Assembly (NCBI GenBank): GCA_944392615.1 | Contig: CALXXF010000007.1 | Location: forward strand, 1-64,000 | Origin: an uncultured Clostridia bacterium | GTDB lineage: Bacteria; Bacillota; Clostridia; Oscillospirales; CAG-272 | Direction: 5' to 3' | Length of the DNA stretch: 64,000 nucleotides | In this document: positions 8,675-18,514 of the stretch, one piece after another | Layout: each line of letters starts with the position of its first letter | Position numbering within the stretch: position 1 is the stretch's first letter | Made by a program: the position numbers and the translations under genes | Notes under the pieces: model-generated | Databases searched by the model: none | Told to the model about the DNA's origin: nothing | The model's input: only the letters and a program-made list of their open reading frames with translations

Positions 8675-9208
8675 ATGGAACTCAAAGGATCAAAGACAGA
8701 GAAGAATCTTGCCACAGCTTTTGCAGGTGAGTCACAGGCCAGAAACAAGTACACATATTTTGCAAGCGTTGCCAAAAAAGAAGGATATGAGCAGATTGCA
8801 GAGATTTTCCAGAAGACAGCAGACAATGAGAAAGAACACGCCAAGCTCTGGCTGAAAGCGCTTTCCGGCATAGGTACCACCGCTGAAAACCTCAAGGCAG
8901 CTGCCGAAGGTGAGAACTACGAGTGGACCGACATGTACGATACCTTTGCCAAGGAAGCAGAGGAGGAGGGCTTTACAAAGCTTGCCTACCAGTTCAGAGC
9001 GGTTGCTGCAATCGAAAAAGCGCATGAGGAGAGATACCGCGCTCTGCTCAACAATGTTGACATGCAGGCTGTTTTCGAAAAATCAGAGGAGACGATGTGG
9101 GAGTGCCGCAACTGCGGTCACCTTGTAATAGGCAAGAAGGCTCCTGCTATTTGCCCTGTATGCGCTCATCCTCAGAGCTACTTTGAAGTAAGAAAAGAAA
9201 ATTATTGA
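8675..9208 (+). CDS. rbr: Rubrerythrin
   Basis: The 177-residue protein is a full-length rubrerythrin, a cytoplasmic peroxidase that reduces hydrogen peroxide in anaerobes. The N-terminal ferritin-like four-helix domain carries the di-iron ligands (E in [12 protein letters not shown] in [12 protein letters not shown] in IEKAHEERY). The C-terminal rubredoxin domain has two CxxC pairs, CRNC and CPVC, for the Fe(Cys)4 site. The ribosome site AAAGGAGAAG lies 6 bases before ATG. It follows the Fur/PerR-like gene by 96 bases on the same strand, a common oxidative-stress pairing, and is likely part of that regulon. Confidence 0.97.
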   Translation: MELKGSKTEKNLATAFAGESQARNKYTYFASVAKKEGYEQIAEIFQKTADNEKEHAKLWLKALSGIGTTAENLKAAAEGENYEWTDMYDTFAKEAEEEGFTKLAYQFRAVAAIEKAHEERYRALLNNVDMQAVFEKSEETMWECRNCGHLVIGKKAPAICPVCAHPQSYFEVRKENY

Positions 9209-9286
9209 GAAAATCGCATTTTTCCCGCAGGGCAGCAGTTGTCCTGCGGGATCCAAAGAATTTTCAGAGTGTGCTGTTAAAAACTG

Positions 9287-9324
9287 AAAGCCGGCTTGAT
9301 CCGCGGATCAAGCCGGCTTTTGAT
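9287..9324. terminator. Perfect palindromic bidirectional terminator
   Basis: A perfect 34-base palindrome at 9287-9320 (AAAGCCGGCTTGATCCG and its complement), flanked by T residues, lies between the convergent rubrerythrin and MBL-protein genes. A second hairpin, CCCGCAGG/CCTGCGGG at 9224-9250, lies just upstream but lacks a T-tract. Confidence 0.85.
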
Positions 9325-9431
9325 TTGGATATGCTCTATGCTTTGTATAGCACGGCGGCAGACGGCGCTGAAAGCTATTACACATTATTTGATCTGTCAC
9401 TTGCTGCTCACCGTCATTTATTGTTATATTT

Positions 9432-12400
9432 TTACATACCGGAACCGTCGTACGGTCCGCCGACAACCGCCGCTTCATAGACAAGTTTCCATCCGTCGTC
9501 GGTGAGCCCGAACCCGTACGTGCCGTCTCCCTCGTAGTAAACGTTTTCTTCACCGGTGAATTTAATCACATCCGCAAGTTTTGGCAAATTGGTTGATGAC
9601 GTTGCGTTTGACCTTGAATTGGGAACAAGAGCAAGCTCAGGGGCTATCCAGTTATACAGAGTTCTCAGGTAGTTGAACGCATGGTGTGATACCTGAACGA
9701 TGTCGCTTTTGAATGTATCGGGAGACCGGTACATGGAGGTGATTATTGCCTCAGCCTCTGTATCCGTGTCGCCGAGAAGCATGAAGGCGCTCTGGTTTAT
9801 CGTTATCTTCAGAACGGTGGAGGTGCTGTTAAAGTTCGTTACAGAGCAGGATGAGGGCCTTGATGCTGTGACTGCGTCCTCGTGCGTGTACATCACTTCG
9901 ATTTGCAAATCTCCCAAGTTGAAGTTCATACCTGTGTGAGGCTTCATGAATACGGCGTTGTCGTAATATGTCGTTACAATATGCTTGAACCATGTTGTGG
10001 GAAATGCGCGGTATCCGCTTTTGACGGTCTGGAATGACGGGAAATTGAACATTACTCTCTCAAGGTCAATTTCATCGTGGTATCTGTGAAGCAGCTTCGC
10101 CGCAAGCATCAGATGGTCGGCGTGGGCGTGTGTTATGAACCATGCTGATATGGTAATACGTTCGTCTTCCGCGGTCTCTGTTATCTCGTGCATAAATGAC
10201 ATGAGCTCATCGGTAGCAGCGTCTGTTGCCTGGAATTGGTGACCGCCGTCTATTACGAACAGACTGTTGTCAGACTGTTTTATTATGTAAATCATTCCGC
10301 AGTCCATGGTGGTATGTGTGTTTCCGGCCTGATAAAGACCAAACTGATATATTTTTGTGCTCCCGTTGTAATCGCAGGTGTAGGAGAATTGGCTCAGATT
10401 GGCGTCGGAAGACCTGTCATCGATGATTTTGGCAGTGGAAAGCGAGTTTATATAGTATGCATAAATGAGCTTTCCTCCGCCTTCATATTGAATATAGATG
10501 TTTTCTTCGGTGGTACTTTCAAATGTCTTTTTGTATCCCAAAGCAGACAATTTTTCCGAATAGGCAATAAACTCGTCGGCACTTGTTCTTGCCACTGTCT
10601 GCATGAAGGAATCCGATGAGGTGTACCCGGTAGTATCACTTGATAAATCGGTTCCGCAGTTATATACGCCTTTTGAAAGTATCCCGCCCTCGTATGACGG
10701 TATCCCTTCCAGCAGCCATCCGTCTCTTACATTTTCTTCGGGTATTATTTCTCCCTCCTGCGGGGTAGACGTGTCGTCCGGGTTTTCAGCTGATGTGTCG
10801 TCCGGGCTTTCAGCCGACGTGTCGTCCGGGCTTTCAGCTGATGTGTCGTCCGGGCTTTCAGCCGACGTGTCGTACTCGCTCGTGGTATCTGAAGATGTTA
10901 CATCCGCCGGCTTTTTCTCACATGAGTACAGTGAAAATGCCGTTGTGGCGCTCAGAAGAACAAAAAACATGGCGATGCTGGTGCTCTTTTTGATTTTACC
11001 GGTCGCGGCAAGCAAAATCAGTAAAACCAGAACTACAAGTAACACTGCTACCGCTGCTATTATTCCGATATATGAGGTTTTATTTGTTTCCTGAGCCGCC
11101 TGTATGCCGTTTTCTGCAGTGAAACCGGTTTTAACTTCATCTATTGTACCGGCACTGTATGCGGAAGAAATCATCTGGCTGCCGTCTGCCGCCTGGTTTC
11201 CGTCTGCCGCCTGGCTGCCATCTGCCGTCGACCCGGCATCCGGGACGGGTGCAATGCTTTGAGAGCTGTTTTGCTCTTTTCTGCTGAGAAAAGCGTACTG
11301 CTGAGGATCCCCGTACAGTTCAAACTCATATACCGAGCCGGGTCCGTTTTCAGACGTAGCGTATATTTCAAGCTTGAAATATCTTGCAGTTACAGGTTCA
11401 AAGGTTATGGTGTCTGTTATGGGTGAAGACGGGCTTCCGTCCCCATCCTGCCGTTTGAGTGCAGAGAGCTTTATTTCCGTGAAATTCTCTTTGTCGTCGG
11501 AAATAAATAGCTTATAGTATCCGATTGCTCCGCAGTCTTTTCCCCATATTATCCGTGCTCCGTCTATTGTTGTGGGTATTTCAAATTCAAGACAGAGCCA
11601 CGGATAACTGCCGTACGGATTGGCATACAGCCCTGTGTTGAGGTCCTTCTTAACAGAGGCTCCGGAAACCCAACAAGATCCTGAGAGCACGTCTCCGTCT
11701 ACCGCCGTTACGGCGATTGTCCCCTGGTCCTTGTATGAGTCCTGTGTTGCAAACGAATATCCTGACAGATTTTCATATCCCGGCGTGGGAAATTCCCCGA
11801 TATCCGAGGGAAGTTCCGGGACTGTCTCCGGAAGCTCTATTCCCGTGTCTTCGGCAATGCCCTCTCGCGGGTCACCTACAAAGACGGCTATCTGGGATAC
11901 GGCTATATCTATGCTGTTTCCTGATCCGGATGCTCCGTTATAATAAACCTGGTTGTTGATTTTCACCGTATTATACCCTGAAAAGCCGAAAAACCTTTCT
12001 TCGGCTACATAATAAACATACGTCCAACCATCCTCGTCATAATCAAACTGTCTTACTTCTCCGGCTGTAAACACGAGGCGGTCTTTCTCTTCGTCGTTTA
12101 TCTTTTTATCGTCACCGTAAATTATCTGCTGAAATCCGAAGACGTCGGCATAATCCGGAGTCGTGCCATCGTCAGAAAGAATTTTTACGCGGTATCGTAT
12201 TACAATATCCTCACCGTTTGTTTTTATGCCGCTGGCAGTGAAATTCTTTATAGGGCGTACGCCTTCGTTCACGCCGTGGATAAGGGTGCGGTAACCGCCC
12301 TCTTCGTTTGTGTATCCGGCACCACCGGTATTTCCTCCCACCGATTCTCCGCAATTCAAAGCCTCCTGACTCCATTCAATAACCATCTGTGCTCCTGAAT

Positions 12401-12503
12401 CCGCAAAAACCGTTGTCCCTGTGTACAGGAGCATGGTGAGAACAAGAATGGATATTATGAGAATGACGGGTGTCTTACACCTGGGCATTTTGCTTTTTTT
12501 CAA
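9432..12503 (-). CDS. Two-part membrane protein: discoidin-like ectodomain, membrane hairpin with internal lipobox, extracytoplasmic MBL-fold hydrolase
   Basis: The 1023-residue product starts at TTG (GGAAG 12 bases upstream). It has a signal peptide (1-35), an ectodomain with a discoidin-like module (about 268-400), a low-complexity linker, a transmembrane helix (about 480-505), the basic loop KIKK, a second hydrophobic stretch and a lipobox-like LYSC with Cys528. An acidic Ser/Asp repeat (TSAESPDD) follows, then a metallo-beta-lactamase fold with the metal motif THAHADH (about 786-792), the upstream DGGH, and a late SHHAF. Apparent topology puts both large parts outside. It looks like a membrane-anchored protein fused to a lipoprotein MBL hydrolase resembling ComEC/Rec2-type domains. 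A divergent AraC regulator begins 187 bases away. Substrate unknown. Confidence 0.75.
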   Translation of the reverse strand: MKKSKMPRCKTPVILIISILVLTMLLYTGTTVFADSGAQMVIEWSQEALNCGESVGGNTGGAGYTNEEGGYRTLIHGVNEGVRPIKNFTASGIKTNGEDIVIRYRVKILSDDGTTPDYADVFGFQQIIYGDDKKINDEEKDRLVFTAGEVRQFDYDEDGWTYVYYVAEERFFGFSGYNTVKINNQVYYNGASGSGNSIDIAVSQIAVFVGDPREGIAEDTGIELPETVPELPSDIGEFPTPGYENLSGYSFATQDSYKDQGTIAVTAVDGDVLSGSCWVSGASVKKDLNTGLYANPYGSYPWLCLEFEIPTTIDGARIIWGKDCGAIGYYKLFISDDKENFTEIKLSALKRQDGDGSPSSPITDTITFEPVTARYFKLEIYATSENGPGSVYEFELYGDPQQYAFLSRKEQNSSQSIAPVPDAGSTADGSQAADGNQAADGSQMISSAYSAGTIDEVKTGFTAENGIQAAQETNKTSYIGIIAAVAVLLVVLVLLILLAATGKIKKSTSIAMFFVLLSATTAFSLYSCEKKPADVTSSDTTSEYDTSAESPDDTSAESPDDTSAESPDDTSAENPDDTSTPQEGEIIPEENVRDGWLLEGIPSYEGGILSKGVYNCGTDLSSDTTGYTSSDSFMQTVARTSADEFIAYSEKLSALGYKKTFESTTEENIYIQYEGGGKLIYAYYINSLSTAKIIDDRSSDANLSQFSYTCDYNGSTKIYQFGLYQAGNTHTTMDCGMIYIIKQSDNSLFVIDGGHQFQATDAATDELMSFMHEITETAEDERITISAWFITHAHADHLMLAAKLLHRYHDEIDLERVMFNFPSFQTVKSGYRAFPTTWFKHIVTTYYDNAVFMKPHTGMNFNLGDLQIEVMYTHEDAVTASRPSSCSVTNFNSTSTVLKITINQSAFMLLGDTDTEAEAIITSMYRSPDTFKSDIVQVSHHAFNYLRTLYNWIAPELALVPNSRSNATSSTNLPKLADVIKFTGEENVYYEGDGTYGFGLTDDGWKLVYEAAVVGGPYDGSGM
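10778..10873. repeat. Coding 24-bp tandem repeat, four copies
   Basis: Units start at 10778, 10802, 10826 and 10850. They encode the eight-residue acidic linker DDTSAESP of the MBL protein just after its internal lipobox. Alternating copies differ at the same silent sites (GCTGAT against GCCGAC), which suggests duplication of a two-unit block. A shorter coding repeat (AADGNQ/AADGSQ) lies at about 11180-11225. Confidence 0.9.
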
Positions 12504-12620
12504 TATAGTGTTACACTTCCTTTCTTTACAGCTACGCGGATTTTACGTAGAAATCAATCCGCTTACACAAAAATTATACGATTTCACAAGAGTATTTTCA
12601 TTGATTTTTGTTAAAATATA

Positions 12621-12648
12621 TTGTATTATTCTTAACTGAGTGTATAAT
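12621..12648 (+). promoter_or_regulatory. Promoter of the second AraC-family gene
   Basis: TTGTAT (12621-12626), 16 bases, TATAAT (12643-12648). Transcription would begin near 12655, which rules out the GTG at 12654 as start codon. Confidence 0.65.
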
Positions 12649-12689
12649 TAGTAGTGGTACCGGCAAAAGCCGAAAAAGGAGAAATTCAA

Positions 12690-13541
12690 TTGGACGGAAC
12701 CATAAATTTCAGATATCCCGTTAATTTCAACAGCATTCCGGTCGTTGTCAGAAAAAGGAAAAAAACCGATGAATTCGGCGGTCATATGAACTGGCATAAG
12801 GAAATAGAAATCATATATCTGAAAAGCGGAAGATGTCAGACATTTATAAACGGAAACACGTATGAGATAACGGGCGGCGACATAGCTCTGGCAAACAGCA
12901 ATGAGGTCCATCACAGACTGTGGTTTTACGGCGAGTGCGATTTTATTGTGCTTCAGCTTGACCCGCATTTTTTTGTATATTCCGATTCCGACTTCGTTGA
13001 AGAATCACTCGTGGGAAAGGTAGACTCCTACAATGCAGTGTTCGACACAATTATAAGAGACGAAAAACTCGGAAACCAGATAGATAAAATCGCCGATCTG
13101 CGAGCCGCCTGCGACACGGACGTTTCTGTAGCTCTTCTCACTATAGCCGAGACATACAGGCTTTACTCGATGCTTATAGAGAAGTATTGCAAGGAAACCG
13201 AAAAAGAAGTCTATATGACCGACAGTCAAAGAAAATATGTGATCCATGTCCTGAATTATGTCAACGACAATTTCTCGGGGAAAATATATATTCCGGACAT
13301 TGCCGCGCAGCTGCATATATCAGCCACATATCTCAGTCACGTTTTTTCTGAAAGCACAGGCATGAAAATTTCCGAATATATAAATCAGATAAGATGCAGA
13401 AATGCAGTCATGTTCATGAAAAAGGGAATGACTGTCACAGAAGCGGCTTTTTCAGCCGGATATAACGACACTGCGTATTTTTCAAGAGTCTTCAAAAAAA
13501 TAATGGGGACGTCTCCTTCTGAATCAGGAGAGAAAACGTGA
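12690..13541 (+). CDS. AraC-family transcriptional regulator
   Basis: I place the start at TTG 12690 because AAAGGAG lies 8 bases upstream, and because the longer GTG start would precede the transcript. The 283-residue protein has an N-terminal cupin sensor region (GGHMNWHKEIEIIYL, with the metal-like WHxExE pattern) and a C-terminal double helix-turn-helix (about 185-280; IPDIAAQLHIS, then AFSAGYNDTAYFSRVFK). It is divergent from the discoidin/MBL membrane protein, so it probably controls that gene. The effector is unknown. Confidence 0.88.
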   Translation: MDGTINFRYPVNFNSIPVVVRKRKKTDEFGGHMNWHKEIEIIYLKSGRCQTFINGNTYEITGGDIALANSNEVHHRLWFYGECDFIVLQLDPHFFVYSDSDFVEESLVGKVDSYNAVFDTIIRDEKLGNQIDKIADLRAACDTDVSVALLTIAETYRLYSMLIEKYCKETEKEVYMTDSQRKYVIHVLNYVNDNFSGKIYIPDIAAQLHISATYLSHVFSESTGMKISEYINQIRCRNAVMFMKKGMTVTEAAFSAGYNDTAYFSRVFKKIMGTSPSESGEKT

Positions 13542-13566
13542 AACTCGCGCTGCGTCCTTGTTCTTA

Positions 13567-13596
13567 TTGACAAACCGGCAATAGCAGTGGTATAGT
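13567..13596 (+). promoter_or_regulatory. Promoter of fumC
   Basis: TTGACA (13567-13572), 18 bases, TATAGT (13591-13596), 69 bases before the fumarase ATG. A small hairpin (TACCGGCG/CGCCGTA, about 13627-13646) lies between it and the ribosome site. Confidence 0.75.
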
Positions 13597-13664
13597 ATTA
13601 CAGAGAATGAGTGTTACAGTATCGTGGTACCGGCGCTTTTCGCCGTACTGCAGGAGGTTATTTT

Positions 13665-15074
13665 ATGAGTAAGACAGACGTATTGTCAGATAACAGCGGG
13701 AGCGAGCATTTCAGAAAAGAGCACGATTCTATGGGAACGGTGCTCGTCCCTGCGGATAAATACTGGGGCGCACAGACAGAACGAAGCCGCAACAATTTCC
13801 GCATAGGCACAGAGAGAATGCCTACAGAAATAATACGCGCATTCGCCATATTGAAAAAAGCGGCTGCGCGTGCAAATCACGCCCTGCTGCCCGGAAAAAT
13901 GACAGATGAAAAGCTGTCGGCTATAGAAAAAGTGTGCGACGAGATATCGGAGGGAAAGCTCGACGACAATTTTCCTCTGGTGGTCTGGCAGACCGGAAGC
14001 GGAACACAGTCGAACATGAATGTAAATGAGGTGATCGCAAACCGCGCAAACAGTCTTGCAGGCAAGAGACTTTTACATCCCAACGACGATGTTAACATGT
14101 CTCAGAGCTCAAACGATACCTTTCCGACTGCTATGCACATAGCGGCTCTTATATCTGTGAGAGAAAATCTCATTCCTGCCGTGTGCCGTCTCAGGGATAC
14201 TTTTAAAAGACTTGAAAAGGAAAACAGTGGGATAATAAAAAGCGGCAGAACTCATCTTCAGGATGCCACTCCGATCTCTTTCTCACAGGAGGTATCAGGG
14301 TGGAGGGCAATGCTCGAAAGGTCGCTTTCAATGCTCGAAAGCTCCTCATACGGGATTTCCCATATAGCTCTCGGAGCTACTGCCGTCGGAACGGGGCTCA
14401 ACTGTCCGCAGGGATTTGCAGGGCTTGTCGCAAAGGAAATATCGGATTTGTCATCTCATGATTTTGTAAGTGACGAAAACAAGTTCCATGCGCTTACATC
14501 GAAGGATGAGCTGGTATACAGCCATGGTGCAATAAAGGCTCTCGCCGCAGACCTTTTCAAAATTGCCAACGATGTGAGGTGGCTTGCAAGCGGCCCGAGA
14601 TGCGGGATAGGAGAGATCTTCATACCTGAAAACGAGCCCGGCTCATCCATAATGCCCGGCAAGGTGAATCCCACTCAGTGCGAGGCACTTACAATGGTGT
14701 GTCTGCAGGTAATGGCAAACGACACAGCGGTGGGATTTGCCGCCGCAAGCGGAAATTTTCAGCTCAATGTATACATGCCTGTGTGTATATACAACTATCT
14801 TCAGTCGGTAAGACTGCTGTCTGACGCCGTGCGTTCCTTCGACGACCACTGTGCCTCTGGAATACGGGCAAATCGTTCAAAAATGGAAGAGAATTTAAGG
14901 CGCTCTCTCATGACAGTCACGGCGCTTAACCCTTACATAGGATATGAAAATGCGGCAAAGACTGCAAAGCTCGCTTACAGCGAAAATATTTCCCTCAAAG
15001 AAGCGTGCACAAGACTCGGCTTTCTGACTGAGGATGAATTTGATTCTGTTTTTCATCCGGAAAAAATGATTTGA
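13665..15074 (+). CDS. fumC: Fumarate hydratase, class II
   Basis: The 469-residue protein belongs to the fumarase/aspartase superfamily and interconverts fumarate and malate in the cytoplasm without an iron-sulfur cluster. The signature GSSIMPGKVN lies at about 326-335, and QSSNDTFPTAMHIAA and SGRTHLQDATP give further conserved active-site regions. TAFKIA-type aspartase hallmarks are not evident, so fumarase is preferred. The start ATG 13665 follows AGGAGG by 7 bases; a longer in-frame start at 13611 has no ribosome site. Malic enzyme follows 107 bases downstream, so the pair can convert fumarate via malate to pyruvate. Confidence 0.95.
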   Translation: MSKTDVLSDNSGSEHFRKEHDSMGTVLVPADKYWGAQTERSRNNFRIGTERMPTEIIRAFAILKKAAARANHALLPGKMTDEKLSAIEKVCDEISEGKLDDNFPLVVWQTGSGTQSNMNVNEVIANRANSLAGKRLLHPNDDVNMSQSSNDTFPTAMHIAALISVRENLIPAVCRLRDTFKRLEKENSGIIKSGRTHLQDATPISFSQEVSGWRAMLERSLSMLESSSYGISHIALGATAVGTGLNCPQGFAGLVAKEISDLSSHDFVSDENKFHALTSKDELVYSHGAIKALAADLFKIANDVRWLASGPRCGIGEIFIPENEPGSSIMPGKVNPTQCEALTMVCLQVMANDTAVGFAAASGNFQLNVYMPVCIYNYLQSVRLLSDAVRSFDDHCASGIRANRSKMEENLRRSLMTVTALNPYIGYENAAKTAKLAYSENISLKEACTRLGFLTEDEFDSVFHPEKMI

Positions 15075-15077
15075 GCG

Positions 15078-15122
15078 GGCAACAGGGACAACAGGGGCAA
15101 CAGGGACAACAGGGACAACAAG
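15078..15122. repeat. Short tandem repeat of about 9 bp between fumC and the malic enzyme gene
   Basis: The word GGGACAACA/GGGGCAACA repeats five times in a row, directly after the fumarase stop codon. It leaves the ribosome site of the next gene untouched. If the fumarase stop were read through, the array would stay open in that frame, but nothing suggests it is translated. Confidence 0.85.
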
Positions 15123-15181
15123 GAAAGCAATCTTGAAAAGGTCTTTAAGGATAAACAGACAAACGAAAGGAAGCAACAGCC

Positions 15182-16354
15182 ATGGATTACTCCAAAACAG
15201 CTATGGAAAAGCACTATCAGTGGAAAGGAAAAATAGAGGTAGTCACAAGATGCCGTATTGAAGACCGGGACGACATGTCCACGGCATACACTCCGGGAGT
15301 TGCGGCGCCTTGTCTTGCAATCAGAGATGATACAGACAAATCCTACGAGCTCACACGCCGCGGAAATCTTGTCGCGGTGGTTACGGACGGAAGCGCTGTG
15401 CTCGGTCTGGGGAATATAGGCCCTGAGGCGGGTATGCCCGTCATGGAGGGCAAGTGCGCTCTGTTTAAGAGATTTGCCGATGTCGACGCCTTTCCCATAT
15501 GCATAAAATCGCAGGATGTCGATGAAATAGTTCGCACCGTCTACCTGATATCAGGTTCATTCGGAGGTATAAATCTGGAGGATATTTCGGCGCCGCGCTG
15601 TTTTGAAATAGAAAGACGTTTGAGCGAAATCTGCGATATCCCGGTGTTTCACGACGACCAGCACGGGACGGCAATAGTCGTTGCCGCCGCTCTTATAAAC
15701 GCCTGCAAGTATACCGGGCGTTCTCATGAAGGCGCCCGCATTGTCATAAACGGCGCCGGCTCCGCAGGCATAGCTATTGCAAAGCACCTCATGGGCATGG
15801 GATTTTCGGATATAACCATGGTTGACAGATTTGGTATAATCAACGAAAATGATGTCCTTGAAAACCCGGCTCACAGGGAAATAGCAGCGCTTACAAACAA
15901 AAGGCATCTGTCAGGCGTGCTTGCCGATGCAATGAAGGGCGCCGATGTATTTATCGGGGTGTCTGCTCCGGGCGTCGTAAACGGGGATATGATAAGGAGC
16001 ATGGCAAATGACCCGATAGTGTTCCCGATGGCAAACCCTGTGCCTGAGATACAGCCGGGTGAGGCGGAACAGGCAGGCGCAGCTATAGTCGGAACCGGTC
16101 GTTCGGATTATCCGAATCAGATAAACAATGTACTTGCTTTTCCGGGAATATTCAGAGGTGTTCTTGACTGCAGAGCTACGAAGATAAACGAACAGATGAA
16201 GGTCGCTGCATCGTATGCGCTTGCATCTCTCATTCCGGACGATAAGATAGACAAGTACAATATAATACCAGGAGCGCTCGATGACCGCGTCGCGCCGGTC
16301 GTAGCGAAAGCTGTCATGGAGGCTGCCCGCAAAAGCGGCTGTGCTCGCAAATAA
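15182..16354 (+). CDS. NAD(P)-dependent malic enzyme (short form)
   Basis: The 390-residue protein matches the short prokaryotic malic enzyme in length. It decarboxylates malate to pyruvate with reduction of NAD(P). Visible hallmarks are YTPGVAAPC (catalytic Tyr, about 38), the substrate region FPICIKSQD (about 103-111, catalytic Lys), HDDQHGTA (metal/cofactor region, about 157-164) and a Rossmann motif GAGSAGIA (about 191-198). ATG 15182 follows AAAGGAAG by 8 bases. It lies downstream of fumC and is probably co-transcribed. Cofactor preference cannot be fixed from sequence. Confidence 0.95.
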   Translation: MDYSKTAMEKHYQWKGKIEVVTRCRIEDRDDMSTAYTPGVAAPCLAIRDDTDKSYELTRRGNLVAVVTDGSAVLGLGNIGPEAGMPVMEGKCALFKRFADVDAFPICIKSQDVDEIVRTVYLISGSFGGINLEDISAPRCFEIERRLSEICDIPVFHDDQHGTAIVVAAALINACKYTGRSHEGARIVINGAGSAGIAIAKHLMGMGFSDITMVDRFGIINENDVLENPAHREIAALTNKRHLSGVLADAMKGADVFIGVSAPGVVNGDMIRSMANDPIVFPMANPVPEIQPGEAEQAGAAIVGTGRSDYPNQINNVLAFPGIFRGVLDCRATKINEQMKVAASYALASLIPDDKIDKYNIIPGALDDRVAPVVAKAVMEAARKSGCARK

Positions 16355-16691
16355 CAGTTTGCACTCAAGTCGGCGCATGTCCGCTGCCCCTGAGTTTCTG
16401 TCGCTCCGGAGGCGTCGTCGCAGAAGGGCATATGTCATATAGTGCCATGTCAGATGCATGCGCATGGCTTGTGCCTGTTGATGTATGCGCGCGGCTCGTG
16501 CCGTATGATACTTCTGAAGGGGTACACCGCCGTGTAAATGCAGACCCGACTGCCAATATATCGACGGTAAAAAGCGCATACGCAGGGAATAACCGGATTT
16601 ACGGGAGGGCTGACCGGGGCTTTTGGACATAAAATAAGGAAAGTGAGAAAAAGGCTGTACTATATGAATAGCGGTGAAAGGAGTTTTTTAC
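16355..16691. other. Intergenic DNA with a 27-bp double repeat
   Basis: The 337-base gap holds no convincing gene. Two degenerate copies of a 27-base unit (ATGCGC.YGGCTYGTGCC...) lie at 16458-16484 and 16485-16511. The ribosome site for the next gene (GAAAGGAG) ends 8 bases before ATG 16692. Confidence 0.6.
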
Positions 16692-18236
16692 ATGCAAGAA
16701 GCGAAAATTAACAGAAGCAGGATTTTTCCCGCATTTCCTGACGGTCAGGAAATTCTCGATGCTGTTGAATCCAAAGACTGCTCTTCCGAGGAGCTGTCGG
16801 CTCTTGCCTCCATTCAGGGAGCCGTAAACAAAAACGGGGTGCGGATAGCAATATTCGACAGCCATACCGACGAGGGTGCCTTTACATGGGCGGATACGCT
16901 CGGACTGCGGTATACTTTGACCGACAAATATGACATATTCAGAAAATATCTTCCGCTTTCCGGAGGAGTAGTGCTGTATGATACCGAAAAAAGCAGACAC
17001 TATCTTAATCTTGCATTCTGCGCAGGGGCAACTTATGGTTGCGCGGTTATGAGCAGGCGCCTTTTTGAACGGCTTGGCGAAATGGGAATCAGTGCGGAGA
17101 TAAATGAGGATCTGAGTACGCTGCCTTTCGTCACGCCGGAAGAAATATACGGTTATGCGTATGAAAAATACTGGCCAAGATGCAACCACAGGTTGCTTAT
17201 AAGTCAGAATCCTAACGAGGCATTTCACATAAGGGACATGGCTATAGCCGGGGGCTGCGCTGTGATCTTTACCGAAAACCGCGATGAAAATCAGCGCAGA
17301 ATATACGAAAAATTTCTCGACGACATGGAGCCGGGTGCGTCGGTTGTCACCGGGTGGTATACAGAAGAACGCTCAGGCATCACCGCCGCCACGTCGAGAG
17401 GACTTTCCACTGTTCCGTCGGACCTGTTTTCAAATATGACGGTTTTCAGCCGCAGCAAAGAGATAATCAAAAGAGAGCCTGCAGCCCCGAGAGAAGCGGG
17501 GAACGGTATTTACGCCGCTCTCTTTATAAGCGACGGCGACAATATACAGTATTGTCAGAGGTATCTGAGAAAGCTGTGGGACGCAAGTGCGGCAGACAGG
17601 GGAAGCGTTGCTCTCAACTGGACGATAAGTCCGGCACTTACAGAGGCCGCTCCCGACATAATGAACTACTATTATTCCACGGCAACTCAGAAAGACTGCT
17701 TTGTTTCTGGTCCGTCGGGATTCGGATATGCCATGCCTGTCAACACGCTTGCCGAAGAAATTCCGGCAGGCAATTATGTCAAAGATGATTCCGCTTTTGC
17801 CGAATATGCCGCTATGTCAGGGTATTACTGTGGACTTGCCGGTCTTCCGGCGGTTACCGTCTGGGACAATATGACTGCTGAGCAACGGCATCTTTACGCC
17901 GTCAATGCCCCAGAGCTTTTGGGAATAACGGTTCAGCTCTTTACGGATAATGAGGAAAAAATATCCTCCACCGAAACGGGCGGAATGCCGGTAAAACAGC
18001 TGACGCCCTGCTACTGTACGGAAATATCGCATCTTGAAAGAGTGCTTGAAAGAAAGATAGAGGCGGAAAAAAAGGATGCGCCGCTGTTCATAGCATGCCA
18101 GATAAGCGTGTGGGGAAAAATAACCATATCTCAGATAGCCGGGCTTGAAAAACGTCTTTGCGAAAAATACGCTGCCTTTGAGTTTGTCAGGGCAGACGAG
18201 TTTTTCTCGATGATGAGAAAAGCATCACGGATATAA
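16692..18236 (+). CDS. GxGYxYP-domain protein, putative glycoside hydrolase-like
   Basis: The 514-residue protein carries GPSGFGYAMP at about 340-349, matching the signature for which the GxGYxYP family is named, and a preceding SDGDNIQYCQ motif typical of that family. Members are often encoded near glycan-degradation genes and proposed to be glycoside hydrolases, but the reaction is not established. No signal peptide is visible (start MQEAKINRSR), so it appears cytoplasmic, which differs from many exported relatives. The start is fixed by AAAGGAG 8 bases upstream. It stands alone between two non-coding gaps. Confidence 0.75.
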   Translation: MQEAKINRSRIFPAFPDGQEILDAVESKDCSSEELSALASIQGAVNKNGVRIAIFDSHTDEGAFTWADTLGLRYTLTDKYDIFRKYLPLSGGVVLYDTEKSRHYLNLAFCAGATYGCAVMSRRLFERLGEMGISAEINEDLSTLPFVTPEEIYGYAYEKYWPRCNHRLLISQNPNEAFHIRDMAIAGGCAVIFTENRDENQRRIYEKFLDDMEPGASVVTGWYTEERSGITAATSRGLSTVPSDLFSNMTVFSRSKEIIKREPAAPREAGNGIYAALFISDGDNIQYCQRYLRKLWDASAADRGSVALNWTISPALTEAAPDIMNYYYSTATQKDCFVSGPSGFGYAMPVNTLAEEIPAGNYVKDDSAFAEYAAMSGYYCGLAGLPAVTVWDNMTAEQRHLYAVNAPELLGITVQLFTDNEEKISSTETGGMPVKQLTPCYCTEISHLERVLERKIEAEKKDAPLFIACQISVWGKITISQIAGLEKRLCEKYAAFEFVRADEFFSMMRKASRI

Positions 18237-18250
18237 TCCATATTTACTTG

Positions 18251-18311
18251 TGCGCCGCTTTGCAGCGCTTCGTCTATTCTGCATAATACCGACGGTCTGC
18301 AAGGCGGCGCA
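18251..18311. repeat. Long-range inverted repeat
   Basis: TGCGCCGCTTTGCAG (18251-18265) pairs with CTGCAAGGCGGCGCA (18297-18311) with one G-U pair and a 31-base loop. No T-tract follows, so it is not a standard terminator, though it sits where one would be expected, just after the GxGYxYP gene. Confidence 0.7.
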
Positions 18312-18365
18312 ATGACGCTTTTCGTTGAATTTTATCGAAATCACGGACCGGTTGTCAAAAAACTA

Positions 18366-18394
18366 TTGAAATAACAACAGAAATGTGATACCAT
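18366..18394 (+). promoter_or_regulatory. Promoter of the transketolase pair
   Basis: TTGAAA (18366-18371), 17 bases, TACCAT (18389-18394), about 120 bases before the first transketolase gene. The -10 element is imperfect. Confidence 0.5.
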
Positions 18395-18514
18395 TATTCT
18401 GTGACAGGCTTGTACTGCCACCCGGTGTGATTCTGCACTTAAAAAATGAATTTCCCGGCTTTTTGACGGGGCATTCCGGCAGGACACACAAATAAACCGT
18501 AAAGGAGCTCATCC

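Noticed and set aside
12653-13646. T-box-like GTGGTACCGGC words before the AraC and fumarase genes
   Set aside because: They resemble part of the T-box motif but lie only a few bases from the promoters, leaving no room for the T-box stem I region.
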